Shown here piece after piece: positions 1-9,677 of a stretch of DNA of 45,437 nt. The stretch comes from a virus, in the IMG/VR virus record IMGVR_UViG_3300036846_000965, positions 1-45,437 of that record; one strand, 5' to 3'. The notes below the pieces were generated by a model. That model worked only from the letters and a program-made list of their open reading frames with translations, was not told where the DNA came from and did not search any database. Made by a program: the position numbers and the translations under genes. Each line of letters opens with the position of its first letter. The first letter of the stretch is position 1.

Positions 1-1
1 T

Positions 2-2977
2 CAAACCGGCGTGCAGGGCTTCGGCAAATCGGCGTTCACCAGCGTCACCGTGGCCGACGATTCGATCTACATGCGCCCGATTCAGGAGGTGTACACCGAT
101 GAGGACATGCAGGTCACCTGCGATGTTGCCGGCGGGCGCGACGAAAACGATTTCTACGCCGCTGTGGGCGTGGTGAGCGACGGCCCCATCGGCGAGTACG
201 AGCCGAATCTGATCTTGCAGACGCTCGACAGCCAGCCTCCGGAGCAGCCGCAAACGGGCGGCGGCTGGCGCGGCGTCGTGGGCAACGATCCCTGCGAGAA
301 TGCCAACTACGATTTTTTCGGCATCAGCGAGAAGGGCGCCGATGGCAATTGGGACACCGCGCCAGCGGGCTCCACCTACGCCGCTGGCACCGCGTTCGTC
401 GAGATCCGGCGCACCGATCAAAAAGGCCTGCAGCTCGCCCCGGTTTCCGATCACGCGCTCACCGCCACGGTGCTCCAGGGCGTAAGCGGCTGGGTGTGGG
501 ATGCGCCCGGATCGCGGCATTGGTATCCGGGCTTGTCCAACTGCGTTTGGGTGGCCATCAACGTTTATTTGCGCGGCATGGGCTTGCGCCTCGATCAATT
601 CCGCGAAGCGTTCATCGACGCCGCGACGATGGAGGAATTTTTTGACGTCAACCAGGCGATCTACGCCGCGAACCTGTGCGACCTGACGGTCGACAAACTG
701 GTCGGAACGGGGCAAGAGCGCCAGTTTCCCTTTCGCGGCGTGCTCAAGGAACGCAAGCCGCTCAAGGAATGGCTGACCGAAATCCTGAACTGCTGCTGCG
801 GCTACTGGACATTTGTCAACGGCAAGCTGTGGATCGGGATGCGCGAAAACGCGAGCGTGCTCGCGGGCAACGCCTACACGCAGGCCACCATCAAATGGAA
901 GACGCTCAACGCCACCCCGCTGCAGCCCGCCTTCAACTGGCTTACCGCGGAGTTCGGCGACGAAGAGTTTTTGTGGGCGCTCAACAACGTCACCGCCTAC
1001 GATATCGATCACGCGAGCTTTGTCGGGTCGGCGGAGAATCCCAACTACCTGCAATCGACGATGACCTTCGTGGGCATCTCGAATAAGAGCCAGGCCTCGC
1101 GCGTGGCCATCACCAGGCTCCGCGAAGAACTGGGCGGCATCCTCTTAGACAACGGCGACGGCACCACGACGAACGAGCAAATGTTCGCCCGCAATCTGAC
1201 GTTTCAAACCACCGTGCTCGGGCTTACCACGATGGTCGGCGACATCGTTTCCGTCGATTACGCCTCGCTGCCGAACGGGCGCATGAAGGGCCGCGTTCAA
1301 AGCTGGCGCTTGAACCCCGATTTCTCGATCGATATCACCACCAAGTGCGCCACCGATTCGATGTATCAGTACGACATCGGCCCCAAGCCCGCCGACGTGC
1401 CCGCCGATCCGGTTCCTCCGGAACTCCTGCCCTCGCCGACCGGGCTAGGCTGGATGCCGCATACGGCCGCGGCGCTCCCCGGCGATCCGCTTTATCCCGA
1501 TCAGGACGAGCGCAGCTTCAATCTCACGCAGGACTATTCGATCATGCGCGATGGAACGTGGGATCCGGCGATATGGGTCTCGGGCGAGATGGTGATCAAT
1601 CAGTTTGTCGCTACCGTGCAGCCGCGCATTGCCGGCGCGATCGTCGCCGCGGGCGGCAATTTCAACGGCCCGCAAACGGTCTACGCGGCGATAACGGTGC
1701 GCGACGATCAGGGGCGGCCCGCAACGCCCTCAAACCCGGTTGCGCTGTGGCTCGCCGCAGGCGTTACGGGAAAGAAGATTACGCTGGTGCTCGACCCTCC
1801 GCTGTCGGGCACCTGGTCGGGATGGGACGTGTGGGCGGGCAACGACCGGCGGCAGTACGCCCTGCAGCCGCAGCTGTCGATCACCGGCGCTTTGCCCCAA
1901 TCGGTGGACCTCAACGGCCCGCTGCACCACATGACCCAGGAGATGCCCGAGCCCGCCGCGACGGCGGTCCGGATCAAGGCGAAACACGTGGTGCATTCGG
2001 GCGTGGTGGGCGTTCAAATCTCCGGGGTGCCCGCCTCGAATCAAATCCAGTGCAACGATTTCATCGGGGCCACCGACAATTGGGTGGGGCGCTTCCTTTC
2101 CTGCATCGCGAGTATCGCCGACGGGAGCGCGCCGCTGTGGAACTTCACCGCGACGGCCTTCGACCCGCCGACCGGCACCTTTACCATCTCGCCCGATCCA
2201 GGAGCGAATTCGCTCGCCGTTGGCGACGTGCTGATTATCCGCTCGATCGCTCAAACCGTATCGGCGGACAAGGTGCGCGTCACCGATCCCATGTGGAATA
2301 ACAGCGTAGGAATGGCGCAGTTTGGCGCTGATGGCCTCGCGCCATCGGCGGAGGTGGGCAACATTGCGCGGATCCTCCGCGGCACGGGCGCTGGCCAATT
2401 CCGCTACATCACCGCCAACGACAAGCTCTATTTCGACGTCGCGCCAGCCTGGGACACAGCGCCCGATACAACGAGCGTCATTATCATCGAAGAAGCCAAC
2501 TGGCCCTACGCGGCGACGAGCTCGGCGCTCACCGTCACGCAACCGGGCAGCCTGGTGAAACTGCGGCTGCGCGTTGACAACCTCCAGAATCGCGTGGCGC
2601 TCGTGGGCGGGTTTCTGATCGACAACAACACGCAGGAAACCGCGGAAGAGATCGCCGTCTACCGGGAGATTTACATCTACGGCCAGCCGCCTTCGGTGCG
2701 CTCGATTGGCCCGGACGCGAACGATCCCGAGACGGCCGCGCCGTGGGCGATCGCGCAGACCGACCAAACCCTGCACGTCGATACGAGCGCCAACGACGTC
2801 GAGCTCACGCTGCCGCCGCTCGCCAGCTACGCGGGGCGCACGTTGTATGTCGCCGCCGAGGGGCCGAATAATGCCATCGTCGATTTACAACCGGGCGAGC
2901 TCTATTGGGACGGCAACACGGTGATTACCGTCGCAGGCGGGACGACGAGCCGGATCACCGCGGCGGCGGGGAGTTAG
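2..2977 (+). CDS. Phage tail-tip / host-specificity protein (gpJ-like), 5' end outside window
   Basis: The frame is open at the left edge of the window, so the N-terminus is missing; at least 991 codons are visible. It is probably the tail-tip or baseplate-hub protein that docks the tail to the host surface. The middle (around residues 250-285) has a Trp/Cys-rich stretch, ILNCCCGYW, like the putative phage-tail protein domain of gpJ-type hubs. The C-terminal third is beta-rich and ends in a segment (DVELTLPPLASYAG) seen at the ends of phage structural proteins. It is followed after 4 nt by a second large tail gene and then a fibre, as at the end of a lambda-type tail module. The assignment rests on size, position and general similarity; the exact domain order cannot be checked here. 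Confidence 0.72.
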   Translation, partial: QTGVQGFGKSAFTSVTVADDSIYMRPIQEVYTDEDMQVTCDVAGGRDENDFYAAVGVVSDGPIGEYEPNLILQTLDSQPPEQPQTGGGWRGVVGNDPCENANYDFFGISEKGADGNWDTAPAGSTYAAGTAFVEIRRTDQKGLQLAPVSDHALTATVLQGVSGWVWDAPGSRHWYPGLSNCVWVAINVYLRGMGLRLDQFREAFIDAATMEEFFDVNQAIYAANLCDLTVDKLVGTGQERQFPFRGVLKERKPLKEWLTEILNCCCGYWTFVNGKLWIGMRENASVLAGNAYTQATIKWKTLNATPLQPAFNWLTAEFGDEEFLWALNNVTAYDIDHASFVGSAENPNYLQSTMTFVGISNKSQASRVAITRLREELGGILLDNGDGTTTNEQMFARNLTFQTTVLGLTTMVGDIVSVDYASLPNGRMKGRVQSWRLNPDFSIDITTKCATDSMYQYDIGPKPADVPADPVPPELLPSPTGLGWMPHTAAALPGDPLYPDQDERSFNLTQDYSIMRDGTWDPAIWVSGEMVINQFVATVQPRIAGAIVAAGGNFNGPQTVYAAITVRDDQGRPATPSNPVALWLAAGVTGKKITLVLDPPLSGTWSGWDVWAGNDRRQYALQPQLSITGALPQSVDLNGPLHHMTQEMPEPAATAVRIKAKHVVHSGVVGVQISGVPASNQIQCNDFIGATDNWVGRFLSCIASIADGSAPLWNFTATAFDPPTGTFTISPDPGANSLAVGDVLIIRSIAQTVSADKVRVTDPMWNNSVGMAQFGADGLAPSAEVGNIARILRGTGAGQFRYITANDKLYFDVAPAWDTAPDTTSVIIIEEANWPYAATSSALTVTQPGSLVKLRLRVDNLQNRVALVGGFLIDNNTQETAEEIAVYREIYIYGQPPSVRSIGPDANDPETAAPWAIAQTDQTLHVDTSANDVELTLPPLASYAGRTLYVAAEGPNNAIVDLQPGELYWDGNTVITVAGGTTSRITAAAGS

Positions 2978-2981
2978 CTTT

Positions 2982-5900
2982 ATGAGTTCATCGCCATCCT
3001 GGATCTACGACAAATCGAGCACCACAGGCGGCGGGCCTGGTCCCGATTTCGTGCCAGCGCCGCCGGTGGTGATCGACGTTCCTAATGTCAGCGTGCGCGA
3101 CGTCTACGATGGCCAGCAGCAGATCGACGTTCCCTACACCGTTCCGGGCGCGACCGCAGCCAACTGGAAGGGCGCGGCGGTGTACCTCGAAGACCCGGAT
3201 CTGAGCTCGCACGTCGCGGGAGTGCTCGATGGATCCGCGATACTCAACGGCTCGACGCAGCTATCGGGAACGTGGAATCCGACCAAAGAAACCGATTCGG
3301 TCAAATCGCCCGCAACGCTGCTCCTCGACGGCCAGCCGGCCGCGCGCTCGATCCGCGTGTACCTCGCGAGCTTCGGCCCGACCACCAACGCAACGCTCGC
3401 ACGCGCCACGGCAACGAACCCGACGCCATCGGTGGTGATTCAGGTTCCCGCTTACTCCGGCAAATACGTGCGCGGCCAGGAATACGGGATGCTCATTTTG
3501 AACCCGAGCATCACCGTCGTCGATGATTTCGACAACCCCGACCAGCCGCTGTACCACATGAATTTCTATTACGAGGAGCCGGATCCTTCGATCCCGCTTC
3601 CTCCCGGCATGGATGGCTTCGGCGGCGTGCAAACCGTTTACGAATACCCGAGCGGCCAGCGGATCCAGGCGAAGTTTCTCGATGCGAAAAAGCCGCTCTC
3701 CTGGGTGTCCGATTCCTACCCCGCCGTGACCGGCACGTTCCGCGTGTGGTTCGCGAGCGCCGATATCAACCAGCGGGTGAATACGATCGTTCCAGGCGTC
3801 ACGCCTTATGTGGACGTGTCGATCGTCTACCCTCCGCCTGATCAGCTCACCTCGCCGGTGGTCACCGATTTTGCGATTTCCTCAACCCGATGGGAGTGGC
3901 TCACCGGAAACGTGATCCAGGCCGAGGCCGATGCGACGTGGACGCCTCCCGATTCGTCGCGCTATTCGGGCGTCGAGTTCTGGCGCACCGATGTGAAGCC
4001 TCCTGTCAAATTGGGCGACGCGGGCGATCTGCTGTCGCAGTTCACGCTTGAAACTGTCAATTGGCCGCAGACGCCCGAAGACTGGACCATCACCGCGATC
4101 GCCTACGACTACAAAGGCAAGCTGTCGGACGATCCGGCGAACCCCTCGAAGTTCTCGCCTCACGCGATCTGGCACGTGGGGCCGCCGGTTACGGGCGATG
4201 CGCCGCTCGTAGACGCGACGAACGCGACAGCGACGTACACGCAGGAGCTTGGCTCTGATGGCGTCGTGCGTATGAACTGGACGATTGGCGGGTGGGTGAA
4301 TCCTACCGATCCCCAATTTGCGGGAGTGACCATCGCGCGAGTCGATCACGTCACCGGCGTGACCACCATGTGGGACGTGCCCACCGGGCAAACGACGTTT
4401 ACAACGAATTGGGAGCCAGCGCCCGCAGCGCGGGATTTCGATTTCTACTTCCTGTCGCGCGACCCGCAGGGCGTTCTCAACTCGCTCCTGGTCGGCACCA
4501 CACCAGCGCTGCTCGCGCAGCCCTTCGCGCCGATGGCAGGCGAAATCATCGCCAGTAGGTTGCCCGATGGCTGGTGGAACGAGGACGAGTTTTCATGGCC
4601 GACCTATCCCGCTGACGGCGGCTTCACCGTCGATCAGATTGTCGCGCCGAAAATTTACGTCGGCTCGATCTTGCGTATCGGCGGTGGGCAGGTAATTGCG
4701 AGCGACGATAAAACGGCCAGCTTCGCTGGAAACAAAAACGGGCAAATCGCGGTGTACAACTCGCAGAACGTGATTCGCGGCTGGATCGGCGAGCAGGACT
4801 CGACCGGGACGCCCGACAATCCCGCCGCGCATTCGGTTTACGGCGCTTGGTTCGCCGAGCTCTACGTGGGCGGGGCGGGGCCGCCGAGCGCTCCGCTCTA
4901 CGCGACGAATCAGGGCGTTGTGATCGTGGGCGGTTTCGACACGCAAACACCGGGCGGGACGTCCTACTATCCCTACATCTCCATCCGGCGCAACGACGGG
5001 ATCGAGGTGGGTCGCATCGGCGCGCGCCTCGCCTATTCTTCAGCGGCCAACGGCGGGCAGCTGGTGCCTCCGGGGAATCCAGCTGACATCGGCGGCGCTT
5101 GGTTTTCAGAGTTCGCCATCGGCGGCCAATCGCTCGCTGACTGGAGAATTCTGTCGCGCCGCGATCCAACGACAGCGGGCGGAAACGACCTGGTGAACAT
5201 TCGCAATGTGAACAAATTCACCATCGACTGGCCCGCCAATTACCCCTATCCGGCGTCGAATCCCAACAACGCCGCGATGTCGCTCGCCTTCGGATCCGAC
5301 GCCTATGTGTACGACGTGGCGAACTCGCAGTACAACAAATTTCCGGGCATCTCGCTCCTCCGCACCTCGACCACGCACGGCATCAACCTGATCAATCGCG
5401 GCCTGGTGCTTTACTACCCGCAGACCTACGGGACCGCGGGCGCAAAGGCGGCATCCCTCATCACCTACAACGGCGATCAGTACGGCGGCGATGCCGGAAC
5501 ATTTTGGTCCGAACTTACGATGTACTCGACGGTTTTCAACGGGGCCAACGTCTCGCTGCGTTCAGGAAGCAGCGGCAGCGGCTCGGCGTATTTTTTGCTT
5601 GTTACGCAGATTGGGCAACGTTCGATCGAGATCACCGAGGACTCTTCGCACCTGCCGATTGTGAACGTGTACGCGCTTAGCAATTGGAACGGGCCGCTCA
5701 TCGACGCAACCGGCACCTTCGTTGGCGGAAACGTCTCCATAACCGGAAGCGTAACCGCTGGCGGCGGCGTTTCTGACATCTTGATTCGCAAGTCGGACGG
5801 GAAAATTCTAATCGACAGGAACGGGAGTTTCGTCGGACCCGGAATCAATACGCCGGGCGGCGTTGGTTGCGCGGGCGTGAATCCGCTTGTCAGTGGTACG

Positions 5901-5990
5901 CAATGGAACGGCGTTGCCAGCGCCACTTTCACAACTGCCGATGGGCACACGATCACCGTAAAAGGCGGCGTAATCGTTCAGATCGTTTGA
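2982..5990 (+). CDS. Large beta-rich phage tail protein (tip or fibre, 1002 aa)
   Basis: The start is ATG with GGGGAG eight bases upstream, just after the previous stop. The protein is long and rich in Gly, Thr, Pro, Val and aromatic residues with almost no Cys, typical of stacked beta-sandwich tail proteins. Residues about 25-420 look like several immunoglobulin or fibronectin-III-like repeats with recurring short hydrophobic strands and PPP linkers. The last 60 residues (ending TITVKGGVIVQIV) resemble C-termini of tail fibre or tip proteins. It probably extends from the tip hub and contacts receptors or carries the fibre. No enzymatic motif was seen. Function is inferred from position and composition. 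Confidence 0.65.
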   Translation: MSSSPSWIYDKSSTTGGGPGPDFVPAPPVVIDVPNVSVRDVYDGQQQIDVPYTVPGATAANWKGAAVYLEDPDLSSHVAGVLDGSAILNGSTQLSGTWNPTKETDSVKSPATLLLDGQPAARSIRVYLASFGPTTNATLARATATNPTPSVVIQVPAYSGKYVRGQEYGMLILNPSITVVDDFDNPDQPLYHMNFYYEEPDPSIPLPPGMDGFGGVQTVYEYPSGQRIQAKFLDAKKPLSWVSDSYPAVTGTFRVWFASADINQRVNTIVPGVTPYVDVSIVYPPPDQLTSPVVTDFAISSTRWEWLTGNVIQAEADATWTPPDSSRYSGVEFWRTDVKPPVKLGDAGDLLSQFTLETVNWPQTPEDWTITAIAYDYKGKLSDDPANPSKFSPHAIWHVGPPVTGDAPLVDATNATATYTQELGSDGVVRMNWTIGGWVNPTDPQFAGVTIARVDHVTGVTTMWDVPTGQTTFTTNWEPAPAARDFDFYFLSRDPQGVLNSLLVGTTPALLAQPFAPMAGEIIASRLPDGWWNEDEFSWPTYPADGGFTVDQIVAPKIYVGSILRIGGGQVIASDDKTASFAGNKNGQIAVYNSQNVIRGWIGEQDSTGTPDNPAAHSVYGAWFAELYVGGAGPPSAPLYATNQGVVIVGGFDTQTPGGTSYYPYISIRRNDGIEVGRIGARLAYSSAANGGQLVPPGNPADIGGAWFSEFAIGGQSLADWRILSRRDPTTAGGNDLVNIRNVNKFTIDWPANYPYPASNPNNAAMSLAFGSDAYVYDVANSQYNKFPGISLLRTSTTHGINLINRGLVLYYPQTYGTAGAKAASLITYNGDQYGGDAGTFWSELTMYSTVFNGANVSLRSGSSGSGSAYFLLVTQIGQRSIEITEDSSHLPIVNVYALSNWNGPLIDATGTFVGGNVSITGSVTAGGGVSDILIRKSDGKILIDRNGSFVGPGINTPGGVGCAGVNPLVSGTQWNGVASATFTTADGHTITVKGGVIVQIV

Positions 5991-6002
5991 AAAAGGAGAA
6001 TC

Positions 6003-6338
6003 ATGGAAAAAGCATTCAGCTTAGAACCGAAAGAAGCGGGGTTCGCCGCAGCGCTCGAGGAAGAGGCCAAGCAGGCGCTCGCCGCTATCGGCGCTCTCTC
6101 GATCGAAATGGAGAAGGCCAGGAAGCACCTCGACTCGGTCAACGAGCAGCAGCGCACTTTGGTTCACGCCGCGCTTCTGCATCGCAACGTCGTCGAATGC
6201 ACCAACGGACGGATGGGCAACGGAAATCTGTATTGCACGCTCCCCGATCCGAAACCGGAAGCGCCCGCGGCCGCGCCGCGCGTCAACGGGCACGCTGCAA
6301 TTGTCGAAACGACCGCCGAAAAGCCAGCGGATAACTAA
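6003..6338 (+). CDS. Small helical protein of the tail region (111 aa)
   Basis: Starts at ATG after AAAGGAG, 12 nt after the preceding tail gene. Residues 1-55 are rich in Glu, Lys, Ala and Leu and likely form one long helix or coiled coil. A short Cys-containing middle (VECTNGRMGNGNLYC) is followed by a Pro/Ala-rich disordered tail. It lies between two tail genes, so a minor structural or chaperone role is possible. No family was recognised. Confidence 0.6.
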   Translation: MEKAFSLEPKEAGFAAALEEEAKQALAAIGALSIEMEKARKHLDSVNEQQRTLVHAALLHRNVVECTNGRMGNGNLYCTLPDPKPEAPAAAPRVNGHAAIVETTAEKPADN

Positions 6339-6374
6339 ACACTAATTAGGTACTGAAGAAAGGAGCGCCGCCAC

Positions 6375-8258
6375 ATGGCTTGGCTTTCAAAGATAGATTT
6401 CTCGCCGAGCGATTCGGTGCACGCCGACCAGCTGAACTCTTACGGGCAAGACATCCGCAACTGGGGCGGCGACGTCAACGGCGGCGGCTACACGTTGTCG
6501 AACGTCACCATCGTGGACTACGTGCCCGACGGCGGCGGCAAGGCCATCCAATCGCCGGGGCAGATCACGCCCTCGGGCGGCAACCCGCAAGCGGAGGTGT
6601 GGCTCGATCACGACGACGGCGGCGGCTCGTACACGCCGCGCTGGACGGTTTCAAACGACGGGAGTACGGAAACGGGCGGGAATGCCGGATCCAATTTCTC
6701 GATCAACCGCTACTCGGACCTGGGCGCGCTGCTCGGCCCGGCGATCAGCGTGCGCCGCTATGACGGCCTGGTGACGATCGCGGGCGCGCAGAAGTGGTCG
6801 GGGCCGATCGACGCCGGCGGCCAGACGATTTCAAACGTGGTGATTCAGGGAGCGCTCACCGATCCAACAAACACGCTCGGCGATTTGATTGTACGAACCG
6901 CTTCGGCGCTCTCGCGTTTGGGCGTGGGCGCGAATGGGCAGGTGCTCGTCGCCGATTCGACGCAGGCGACCGGATTGAAGTGGGCACCGCCGCCAGCGAC
7001 CGGCGTTCCGACGACGCGGCAGATCATCACCGGCAACGGACTTTCGGGCGGCGGCGACTTGAGCGCGGATCGCACGCTCATTGCCGTCGATGACACGACC
7101 ACGCAGCGGGTGCGCGTATCGCTTGCGGGCGCGTTCGTCGCGGCGCGGCGCGAAGTGAATCTGATTCAGGGAACCAACGTGACCTTGGGGGTCGCCGACA
7201 ATTCCGGCGCGAATCGCGTGGACGTGACAATCAGCGCGGCGGGCGGCGGAACGGGCGGAAGCCCACAAACACCGTGGGCGCAGAACATCGACGGCGGCAA
7301 TTTCAACCTGACGAACGTCAAGCAAATTATTGTCGGCGCGACGGCGGCGCGGGCCAATTCGACAGCGGTTTTCTCCGCGCAATCGGGAGCGGTGGAAGTG
7401 TCGTATTCATCGGCGACCGACGCCGACCAATCGAAAATCGGGGAGATTTATTTCACCGACAAGAACTCGACGCTCACGCCGATGCGGGCCATGATTTCGA
7501 GCGTCATCGCGGGAACGACGGCGGGGCAGCGCGGCGGCACAATCATATTTTCGACAGCAGCGGAAACCGTCGCGGGCCTCACCGAGCGCATGAGGATCAC
7601 GAAAGATGGCCGAATCGGGATCGGGACGGCAACGCCATTGGGCCTTTTCCACATAGTTTCTGGCGACTACGTTCCATCCCAAGTCCGCGTGAACAGCGCC
7701 ACGGGATGCGTTTCGATAGAGCAATACGGAACGCAAGGGTCATTCCTAACCTTTGGCGCGTATTACGATGGCTCGAATTGGATCGCGCAGGACGCGGGCG
7801 GCGCTTGCAATCTCGCTTACGGAAGCGGCTTTAAGATTAACTTCTCCGCCTCATCATCCCCGACCGTGGGAAGCCCGTTGTCCGGCTGGAACACTATGAT
7901 GGCCATTGGTGCCGGGGGCAACGCCACCTTTGGCGAGGCGGCCACCGACGCGCCGCTCAAGGTCACGCGGCAGTCGGGCATCGCCTCTTATCTGTGGATC
8001 TACCAAGCCGGATTCAGCATAATGCTGCTTGGCTCTCAACCTAGTGACACGGCCACCTATTGGACGAACGGATATGTCAACGGCGGCGGGCCAGGGAATC
8101 CAGCGTATTCGGTCGCGCTCAAACAAAACGGTCAGTTTTCATTCATGAGCACATTAAGAACGTTTGCAAGCGACTCAGCAGCGGGCGCGGCCAGCCCGCC
8201 GCTCGTCAAGGGCGATGTCTACCAAAACTCTTCTGGACAACTGTTCGCCAAACTTTAA
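6375..8258 (+). CDS. Tail fibre / receptor-binding protein (627 aa)
   Basis: Starts at ATG after AAAGGAG. The N-terminal ~60 residues are probably the virion-binding part. Residues about 215-235 contain TGNGLSGGGDLSADRT, a phrase found repeatedly in phage fibre shafts. Residues about 405-420 (LTERMRITKDGRIGIGT) resemble the segment that precedes the C-terminal head of many fibres, including those with intramolecular chaperones. No catalytic Ser-Asp pair of an S74 chaperone is evident at the C-terminus. Gly/Ser/Thr-rich composition and position at the end of the tail module support a receptor-binding fibre. The distal part is expected to vary between relatives. Confidence 0.75.
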   Translation: MAWLSKIDFSPSDSVHADQLNSYGQDIRNWGGDVNGGGYTLSNVTIVDYVPDGGGKAIQSPGQITPSGGNPQAEVWLDHDDGGGSYTPRWTVSNDGSTETGGNAGSNFSINRYSDLGALLGPAISVRRYDGLVTIAGAQKWSGPIDAGGQTISNVVIQGALTDPTNTLGDLIVRTASALSRLGVGANGQVLVADSTQATGLKWAPPPATGVPTTRQIITGNGLSGGGDLSADRTLIAVDDTTTQRVRVSLAGAFVAARREVNLIQGTNVTLGVADNSGANRVDVTISAAGGGTGGSPQTPWAQNIDGGNFNLTNVKQIIVGATAARANSTAVFSAQSGAVEVSYSSATDADQSKIGEIYFTDKNSTLTPMRAMISSVIAGTTAGQRGGTIIFSTAAETVAGLTERMRITKDGRIGIGTATPLGLFHIVSGDYVPSQVRVNSATGCVSIEQYGTQGSFLTFGAYYDGSNWIAQDAGGACNLAYGSGFKINFSASSSPTVGSPLSGWNTMMAIGAGGNATFGEAATDAPLKVTRQSGIASYLWIYQAGFSIMLLGSQPSDTATYWTNGYVNGGGPGNPAYSVALKQNGQFSFMSTLRTFASDSAAGAASPPLVKGDVYQNSSGQLFAKL

Positions 8259-8272
8259 AGGAGACAAGTTTC

Positions 8273-8566
8273 ATGGCACTCACCTACACCGAGTCATCGA
8301 ATCTGATGATCGACATTGAATTTCGCGGGCGCATCAAAGTGGCCTGCCTCACCTTCGCCGATTACATCTCGGGCGAAGAGCCGAGCGTTGCGGCGCACAA
8401 CACGCGCCTCAAGTGGGCGCAGAGCGTTTTCGCTTCTCCCGATGCGGTCGCCGCTGGCATTCAGCCGACCGTGGTCATGGATCCCTCGGTGCAAGCGGCA
8501 GGCTCGGCGATCACCGACGCGGATCTTCAAGCGGCGGTCGAGACGACCGTCAACAAGATCCTGTAG
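8273..8566 (+). CDS. Small protein ending the tail module (97 aa)
   Basis: The ATG has AAAGGAG about eight bases upstream; an upstream extension of the same frame overlaps the fibre gene and is unlikely to be used. The protein is a compact mixed alpha/beta sequence with a Thr/Ala-rich end. Similar short proteins often follow phage fibre genes, where they may be assembly partners, but no family was recognised. It converges on the leftward repressor gene, 18 nt away. Confidence 0.6.
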   Translation: MALTYTESSNLMIDIEFRGRIKVACLTFADYISGEEPSVAAHNTRLKWAQSVFASPDAVAAGIQPTVVMDPSVQAAGSAITDADLQAAVETTVNKIL

Positions 8567-8584
8567 CCGATCGGCAGCGAAACA

Positions 8585-8848
8585 TTATCTAGGGTCGTTC
8601 TTTTTCGCGCGCCGCTCGATCGCTGAAATGTTCACCGTCGGCGGCGGGCGGAAAAGCCGCGCGGGCGAAACGCGCAAGGCGCGGGCGATCTCTGCGAGCA
8701 TGTCGAGGGTTGCGCCAACGCGGGCGTGCTCGATTTTGTATAGATGACCCCGGTTGATTCCTACTCTCGCGGCCAACTGCTCTTGTGAAATCCCGTGTTT
8801 CTTTCGAATACGCCTGATGTTCGCGCCGACCACTTCACGCCAAGTCAA
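8585..8848 (-). CDS. XRE-family helix-turn-helix repressor (87 aa)
   Basis: Residues about 8-66 form a Cro/C1-type helix-turn-helix: the helix pair ISQEQLAARVGINRGHLYKIE is followed by the conserved turn leading to LAEIARALRVSPARLF. It has only a DNA-binding domain and a short basic tail, with no C-terminal peptidase domain, so it is not a LexA-like cleavable repressor. The longest start is TTG at 8848, directly after AGGA; GTG seven codons in is possible. It is transcribed away from the early operon, the classic position of a lysogeny repressor or Cro-like regulator. Palindromes just upstream are candidate operators. Confidence 0.85.
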   Translation of the reverse strand: MTWREVVGANIRRIRKKHGISQEQLAARVGINRGHLYKIEHARVGATLDMLAEIARALRVSPARLFRPPPTVNISAIERRAKKNDPR

Positions 8849-8852
8849 TCCT

Positions 8853-8867
8853 AAACGCTACGCGTTT
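8853..8867. promoter_or_regulatory. 15-bp palindrome, candidate repressor operator
   Basis: A perfect dyad, AAACGC-TAC-GCGTTT, lies five bases upstream of the TTG start of the XRE gene. Its position would let the repressor control its own gene. The same half-site, AAACGC or GCGTTT, recurs around the promoter at 35063-35090. Confidence 0.45.
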
Positions 8868-9275
8868 CCGAGTCGTCCGCGCCACGCATCAAAGATGCAG
8901 CATTATAAAAAACCGCTGCATTTTTGAAGCCATCAAACGCAGAATAATTTGGGGCTCGGCCTATACAAAATTGCCATCCGAGATGCGGGGCCGGGCGCAA
9001 AACATTTCCGGGCGATCGCGTTTCAAACAGAAAATTATTTTTGGCTTTTTTTTAGCGGCCCGCGGTGTACAACGCCCGTCGGAAGACCTCGATGAGGTCT
9101 TCAAGAAGCGAAATCGAAGGTATGCGCCAAACCTCTGTCGTTATTGGACGCAACAAATGCTCGCTTACTTAGCTCGTTGTTTCTCTGCAATAACCTTGTC
9201 ATTTCTTTGTTGATTCTTTGCTGAAAATTGGTTGAAAAACAACACCTAAACTCATCATCCTAAAAGCCTTGGGTA
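8868..9275. other. Control region without a convincing gene
   Basis: This stretch separates the leftward repressor gene from the rightward early promoter. At 8886-8898 there is GCATC-AAA-GATGC. Overlapping it, ATGCAGC at 8895-8901 pairs with GCTGCAT at 8915-8921 and is followed by five T, so it could be a terminator or an operator. At 9082-9102 a perfect nine-base stem GAAGACCTC / GAGGTCTTC has a three-base loop. A possible 80-codon frame at 8971-9213 has a TTG start, no ribosome site and no protein-like composition, so it is not called. Confidence 0.5.
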
Positions 9276-9304
9276 TTGACACGACTTGCGGATCGCTCTA
9301 ATAT
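9276..9304 (+). promoter_or_regulatory. Sigma70-type early promoter (TTGACA-17-TAATAT)
   Basis: TTGACA at 9276-9281 and TAATAT at 9299-9304 are separated by exactly 17 bases, close to the bacterial consensus. It points to the early genes starting at 9395 and lies opposite the repressor gene, as a phage early rightward promoter would. Confidence 0.8.
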
Positions 9305-9394
9305 TCTGGATGTCTTTCGGTGAACAGCGCGGATTTACAGCGCATTTGAAAGATATGTTAGTTCGATTTACTGACGGGAGGTAACGCTTTTTTT

Positions 9395-9655
9395 ATGCCT
9401 CGCATCCGGATTCCTGCCACCTATACGCGCAGAACAATTCTTCTTTCTAATAAGCTCTGGGCCATCCTCGACAAGCGTGTCGATGAGGTACGCAATGAGC
9501 GCGGCGTTCCCTACAATCTCAACTGGCTGATCTCCGATCTCGCGCACGATATCGAGGCTGAAGAAAACAGCAAAGCCGATGAAGAAATTCCGCGCGTGGT
9601 AATAGCGCCGCGCTCGGCGCGGAAGCCGAAGCGGAACTCTACCGCCGCTGCCTAA
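9395..9655 (+). CDS. First early-operon protein, possible ribbon-helix-helix (86 aa)
   Basis: Starts at ATG with GGGAGG about 13 bases upstream, after a 90-base leader from the early promoter. The pattern RRTILLSNKLWAILDKRV, followed by a second helix containing NLNWLISDLAHDIE, resembles a basic strand plus two helices of a ribbon-helix-helix DNA-binding fold. The C-terminus is Lys/Arg-rich. As the first early gene it may be a regulator, but the fold assignment is tentative. Confidence 0.6.
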   Translation: MPRIRIPATYTRRTILLSNKLWAILDKRVDEVRNERGVPYNLNWLISDLAHDIEAEENSKADEEIPRVVIAPRSARKPKRNSTAAA

Positions 9656-9677
9656 CTCCTAAGCCAGGAACCAATCT

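Noticed and set aside
8971-9213. 80-codon open frame in the control region
   Set aside because: TTG start, no ribosome site, contains the 9-base hairpin, and the translation has no domain-like pattern.
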